DNA of 50,030 nt from an uncultured Collinsella sp. GTDB taxonomy: Bacteria > Actinomycetota > Coriobacteriia > Coriobacteriales > Coriobacteriaceae. The stretch is taken from the NCBI GenBank assembly GCA_900544425.1, contig UQUX01000002.1, forward strand, positions 1 through 50,030, given 5' to 3'. The notes under the pieces are model-generated. The model was not told the origin of the DNA. It did no database searches and was given only the letters and a program-made list of their open reading frames with translations. Position numbers and translations under genes: made by a program. Each line of letters opens with the position of its first letter. Position 1 is the stretch's first letter. Positions 46,769 to 50,030 of the stretch are shown piece after piece.

Positions 46769-47803
46769 ATGCAACTGGCAAATATCGTACGCGAGCGCTG
46801 GAAAGGCGTCTTGTTCTGCCTGATCATCGCTATCCCCGCGACGTTGCTCGGCAAACAGATTGAGGTGGTCGGCGGGCCGGTATTTGCCATCCTCTTTGGC
46901 ATGGTCCTGGCGCTCGTCTTTCCCAAGAATCGTCGCGAACCGCTCGCCGCCGGCGTTACCTATACGTCCAAAAAAGTCTTGCAGTACGCGGTTATCCTGC
47001 TTGGCTTTGGCATGAACCTCTCCCAGATTCTGTCCAAGGGCGCCCAGTCGCTGCCGATTATCGTGGCGACGATCTCGACCTCGCTTGTCATCGCCTTTGT
47101 GCTCTGCCGCGTCATGAACGTACCGGGTAAGATCGCGACGCTTGTGGGTGTGGGTTCGTCGATTTGCGGCGGTTCTGCCATCGTCGCGACCGCACCCGTC
47201 ATCGATGCCGACGATCGCGAGATTGCCCAGGCCATTTCGGTCATCTTCCTGTTTAACGTTATCGCGGCGCTCGTGTTTCCGACGCTCGGCGGCATGCTCG
47301 GGCTGACCAACGAGGGCTTTGGCCTGTTTGCCGGTACCGCCATCAACGACACCTCGTCCGTAACGGCTGCGGCGAGCGCTTGGGACAGCATGCATCCCGG
47401 CGCCAATGCGCTCGAGAGCGCCACGGTGGTCAAGCTCACCAGGACGCTGGCCATTATTCCCATCACGTTGGTTCTCGCATACTGGCAGATGCATCTGGCG
47501 CGCAAGGCCGGCGGCGACGCCAAAAGCACGTTCTCGCTTAAACGCGCGTTTCCCATGTTCGTGCTGTTCTTTGTGCTGGCGAGCGTGATCACCACGGTGT
47601 TTCAGCTTCCTGTGTCCATCACGGCGCCCATCAAGGAGCTGTCAAAGTTCTTTATCGTGATGGCCATGGCGGCTATTGGTTTTAATACCGATATCGTCGA
47701 GCTGGTCAAAAAGGGCGGCAAGCCCATCGCATTGGGCTTTTGCTGCTGGATTGGCATTGCGTGCATGAGTTTGGGAATGCAACACGTGCTGGGAATCTGG
47801 TAG
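46769..47803 (+). CDS. YeiH/UPF0324-family membrane transporter
   Basis: 344 residues with about 9-10 hydrophobic helices (for example GVLFCLIIAIPATLLG and VFAILFGMVLALVFP). Signature segments LLGFGMNLSQIL, GVGSSICGGSAIVATAPVI and GTAINDTSSVTAA are typical of the family annotated as putative sulfate or sulfonate exporters. In several bacteria relatives are linked to sulfonate metabolism; the substrate here is unproven. AAGGAA stands before the ATG, and a -10-like TATCAT lies at 46724-46729. Divergent from the GntR gene. Confidence 0.88.
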   Translation: MQLANIVRERWKGVLFCLIIAIPATLLGKQIEVVGGPVFAILFGMVLALVFPKNRREPLAAGVTYTSKKVLQYAVILLGFGMNLSQILSKGAQSLPIIVATISTSLVIAFVLCRVMNVPGKIATLVGVGSSICGGSAIVATAPVIDADDREIAQAISVIFLFNVIAALVFPTLGGMLGLTNEGFGLFAGTAINDTSSVTAAASAWDSMHPGANALESATVVKLTRTLAIIPITLVLAYWQMHLARKAGGDAKSTFSLKRAFPMFVLFFVLASVITTVFQLPVSITAPIKELSKFFIVMAMAAIGFNTDIVELVKKGGKPIALGFCCWIGIACMSLGMQHVLGIW

Positions 47804-47818
47804 AGAAGTAGCTTATTT

Positions 47819-47846
47819 GCGTGCTGCGTGCTGCGTGCTGCGTGCT
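47819..47846. repeat. Four tandem copies of GCGTGCT
   Basis: Perfect 7-bp unit repeated four times, starting 16 bases after the YeiH-type gene. It may vary in copy number by slippage. Confidence 0.9.
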
Positions 47847-47869
47847 GGCGAGCGCATTCTCACGGTGGA

Positions 47870-47934
47870 GCGATAGGAGCTCTTGCGGGTATGGCTTGTC
47901 CGCAGGTTTATAAGTCCCGAAGAGCTCTTATCGC
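47870..47934 (+). promoter_or_regulatory. Long-stem hairpin before the NtrC-like gene
   Basis: GCGATAGGAGCTCTTGCGGG (47870-47889) pairs with CCCGAAGAGCTCTTATCGC (47916-47934), nearly perfect, around a 26-base loop. No T-run follows. -10-like TATACT (47965-47970) and TATAGT (47993-47998) lie downstream. Possible operator or attenuator; nothing else is seen in the 280-base gap. Confidence 0.5.
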
Positions 47935-48083
47935 CCCGCCAGGATGGCGATGCGGGGCAACACCTATACTCGCAGGACGGCGCTTTCTGCCCTATAGTGT
48001 TTGGTGAGCAATATCGTTCAATTTTGAAACACTCGGTCGTACGACCGTCGGCGGTTGCACGTCGCTGCGGACAGGGGCAAATA

Positions 48084-49316
48084 ATGGATAGCGATGCCAA
48101 GCTGAACATCTTGACCGAGGCCCTGGCTGCTGCCGGGGCCTCGGCATTGGCAATCGATGCGCGTGGGGACGTCGCGATCTCGACCATGAATGACGCGGCG
48201 CTCGAGCGGGATGTGGCGGCTTTTGTCGCTGAGCGCCTCGACCGTATAGGAGACGGCGCGCGTCTGGTTATGGGACGTGCGGGTGCGCGCCTGAGCCTGA
48301 CCGTTCGCCCCACCGACAAAGAGGGCGGGGGCCTTTGGGTCGTCGTGGTCCGCGAGGTGCGCGGTGCCGCGGCGCATGCGGGTATCGAGTGGCTCAACGC
48401 CGACGAAGTTGAGGCTCGCTACGAATCGAGCGCGTACGGCATCGTTGAGGAGGCGGCCTCGGTGGCTGCGCCGGTTGCAGAGAGTTACGCGCGCGGTGTG
48501 CCCCTTATGCTCGAGGGCGAGCTGGGAGCGGGTCAGGTCGAGATCGCCAAGCGCCTCTATCTGGACGGTCCTTTTGCCGGTCAGCCCTTTGTTTCCGTCG
48601 CGCTCGATGAACTCACCGATCGCGGTTGGCGCCATGTGCTCAAAAGCGCCGAATCGCCGCTGTTCCAAACGGGGCTGACCCTTTGCATTGAGGACTGGAA
48701 TGCGGTTGGTCCCCAACGCCTTCGCGAGCTCGTTTCCACGATGGCCGACACCGCGTTGGCGACGCGCTGCCATGTGGTGCTGACGGCGAATGACATGCCG
48801 GGCGGCAGCGAAAGTGATCAAGCCGCTTTTGTGACCGAGCGCTTCGCCTGTGCGGTGAGCGTGGCGCCGGCAATCGCCGAGCAGGGAGCCGCGTCGAAGA
48901 AGGTTGCGCGCTATTTGGAATATCTCGCTGATGTATTTGGGACGGCAACGCCCACGCTGTCTGCCGCGGCGGCGAAGACGCTCGATGCTTACCGCTGGCC
49001 GCGCAATTATCTGCAGCTCCGCGAGGTCTCGGAACGACTGTATATATTGGTGGGGGCGGGCACGGTGGACCGCACTGTGGCGGAGGAAGTGCTCGCCCAA
49101 GAGGACGTGATTAAGACCGCAACCTTTGGCGCCCCGACACTCGAAAGTGACCTGTATATCCTGCGACCGCTGGCCGATACCGAGCGAGATATCGCGCATT
49201 TGGTTGTAGATCATCTCCACGGCAACCGAACCCGTGCGGCGGAGGTGCTGGGCATAAGCCGTACAACGCTGTGGCGCTTGCTGAAGGACGATGACCGTTG
49301 GGCGAGGCGCCCGTGA
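48084..49316 (+). CDS. Degenerate NtrC-type (sigma-54 activator-like) regulator with Fis helix-turn-helix
   Basis: 410 residues. The N-terminal about 125 residues are a sensor-like region without a family I recognise. Residues about 135-350 align with the AAA+ domain of NtrC-type activators: GELGAGQVE (145-153) stands where Walker A has a lysine (Gln151 here), HVVLTAND matches the sensor segment, and YRWPRNYLQLREV matches WPGNxREL. The GAFTGA loop that contacts sigma-54 is absent. The C-terminal NRTRAAEVLGISRTTLWRLL (about 381-400) is an intact Fis-type helix-turn-helix. It probably binds DNA without ATP-driven sigma-54 activation. AGGGGC stands a few bases before the ATG at 48084. Confidence 0.8.
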   Translation: MDSDAKLNILTEALAAAGASALAIDARGDVAISTMNDAALERDVAAFVAERLDRIGDGARLVMGRAGARLSLTVRPTDKEGGGLWVVVVREVRGAAAHAGIEWLNADEVEARYESSAYGIVEEAASVAAPVAESYARGVPLMLEGELGAGQVEIAKRLYLDGPFAGQPFVSVALDELTDRGWRHVLKSAESPLFQTGLTLCIEDWNAVGPQRLRELVSTMADTALATRCHVVLTANDMPGGSESDQAAFVTERFACAVSVAPAIAEQGAASKKVARYLEYLADVFGTATPTLSAAAAKTLDAYRWPRNYLQLREVSERLYILVGAGTVDRTVAEEVLAQEDVIKTATFGAPTLESDLYILRPLADTERDIAHLVVDHLHGNRTRAAEVLGISRTTLWRLLKDDDRWARRP

Positions 49317-49385
49317 CCGCGCGCGACGCGTGTGCTACAGTCCAAAGCGTTATTGTTTCGATTTGGTTACGGCGTGCGAGGGCAA

Positions 49386-49961
49386 ATGGCTGAGACTTCA
49401 AAACCGAGCCGCAGAAGGCGGAGCGCCGCGCCGGTTAACCGGCGCACGACATCGGTGACGTGGGGCAAACACGCCTCGGGGTTTGATGGCTCGTTCAAAC
49501 GCACTAAATATGGCTATCCATCGGCAAGCGCTCGCTTGGCCATGCAGGCCGAGTCGTCGCTGTGGGGCCGCAAGCGCGTGGTGGGCTCAAAGCTCAAGCA
49601 CGACGGCACGCTCGGTTACATCAGCCGCGGGGCGGCTCGCCGCAGCGGGCTCAACCCGGCTGGTTGGCATCGTTATGTTCCGATCGCGGTCATCGTTGTA
49701 GTGATCGTCATCGCACTCGCCGCGCTTGGCTACGCCGGCGGTGGCGCCAACTTGGACGCGGTGTTTAAATCGCCCGAGCTCGCGCATGCAGGTACAGAAG
49801 TTATCGAGGGCGCTCAGACCCAGACGGGCGTCGCGCCCCAGCGTGGTATCGTTGCGGCGGCCTCCACCATCGCAGATGCTCAAAAGGACGAAGGCGAGCA
49901 AGGTAACGACGCCGAGACGGCCCAGACAAGCGAAGCGACGACAACTCAAATATCAACATAG
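49386..49961 (+). CDS. Unrecognised basic single-pass membrane protein
   Basis: 191 residues. The first 95 are strongly basic (SKPSRRRRSAAPVNRRT) with SSLWGRKRVVGSKLKHDGTLGYISRG-like order and may contact nucleic acid or lipid. One helix, YVPIAVIVVVIVIALAALGYAGG (about 99-121), crosses the membrane. The last 70 are acidic and Ala/Gln/Thr-rich, outside if the positive-inside rule holds. GAGGG precedes the ATG, and TGTGCTACAGT near 49334 looks like an extended -10. I do not recognise a family. The gene starts about 70 bases after the NtrC-like gene and may be separate. Confidence 0.6.
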   Translation: MAETSKPSRRRRSAAPVNRRTTSVTWGKHASGFDGSFKRTKYGYPSASARLAMQAESSLWGRKRVVGSKLKHDGTLGYISRGAARRSGLNPAGWHRYVPIAVIVVVIVIALAALGYAGGGANLDAVFKSPELAHAGTEVIEGAQTQTGVAPQRGIVAAASTIADAQKDEGEQGNDAETAQTSEATTTQIST

Positions 49962-50030
49962 CTTGCCGGCAGAAGGGGACGTTCCTTTTAATATGAGCAG
50001 GACATTGTCAAGAGGCAAAATCGGGCCTGG

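Overview
The window is a GC-rich bacterial chromosome segment. The 16S rRNA sequence, the 16S-23S-5S operon and the general gene content fit a Coriobacteriia actinobacterium, most likely Collinsella or a close relative. This assignment comes from recognising the sequence and was not checked by a search. Most genes follow strong Shine-Dalgarno sites (AAGGGG or GGAGG types), and TACAAT-like -10 boxes recur upstream of starts. One insertion sequence and several short palindromic repeats interrupt an otherwise housekeeping layout.

Layout. (1) 1-9 kb: the 3' part of a RecJ exonuclease-helicase fusion, a bifunctional Rel (p)ppGpp enzyme, a metallo-beta-lactamase-fold hydrolase, class II fructose-bisphosphate aldolase and a transglutaminase-like protein. 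(2) 9.0-10.8 kb: tRNA-Leu(CAA), whose 3' end and terminator are duplicated downstream, then the infC-rpmI-rplT operon. infC appears to start at an AUA codon behind a leader attenuator. (3) 10.8-16.5 kb: one rRNA operon with visible processing stems and no spacer tRNA. (4) 16.5-25.4 kb: a small membrane protein, Hsp20, a WalJ-like hydrolase, the tilS-hpt-ftsH cluster, an aminotransferase and a PHP-domain hydrolase. (5) 25.4-26.2 kb: an IS200-like element. (6) 26.2-32.7 kb: an RlmD-like rRNA methyltransferase, a 147-bp palindrome, a three-gene amino-acid ABC importer with two promoter dyads, and an EF-G paralogue with altered G motifs. (7) 33.0-39.4 kb: a five-gene operon with fructose-family PTS EIIA and EIIBC, a MalY/PatB C-S lyase, a PRD regulator and an M20 dipeptidase. 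(8) 39.4-50 kb: an anchored nuclease, an orphan LarE, a HAD phosphatase, a LacI regulator, GlmS, a GntR regulator, a YeiH-type transporter, a degenerate NtrC-like regulator and a membrane protein of unknown function. Three copies of a 43-nt hairpin repeat are spread through part of this last region.

How the genes work together. The first and third regions are growth and translation functions. The ABC importer is a compact operon (SBP-permease-ATPase) under a strong promoter overlapped by a matched pair of dyads. The PTS operon is the best candidate for an undescribed pathway: its gene set would suit uptake and phosphorylation of a carbohydrate, followed by peptide-bond and C-S bond cleavage, under a PTS-sensing regulator encoded in the same operon. 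The substrate is unknown. Between 39 and 50 kb the genes are mostly separate transcription units divided by bidirectional terminators and repeat hairpins.
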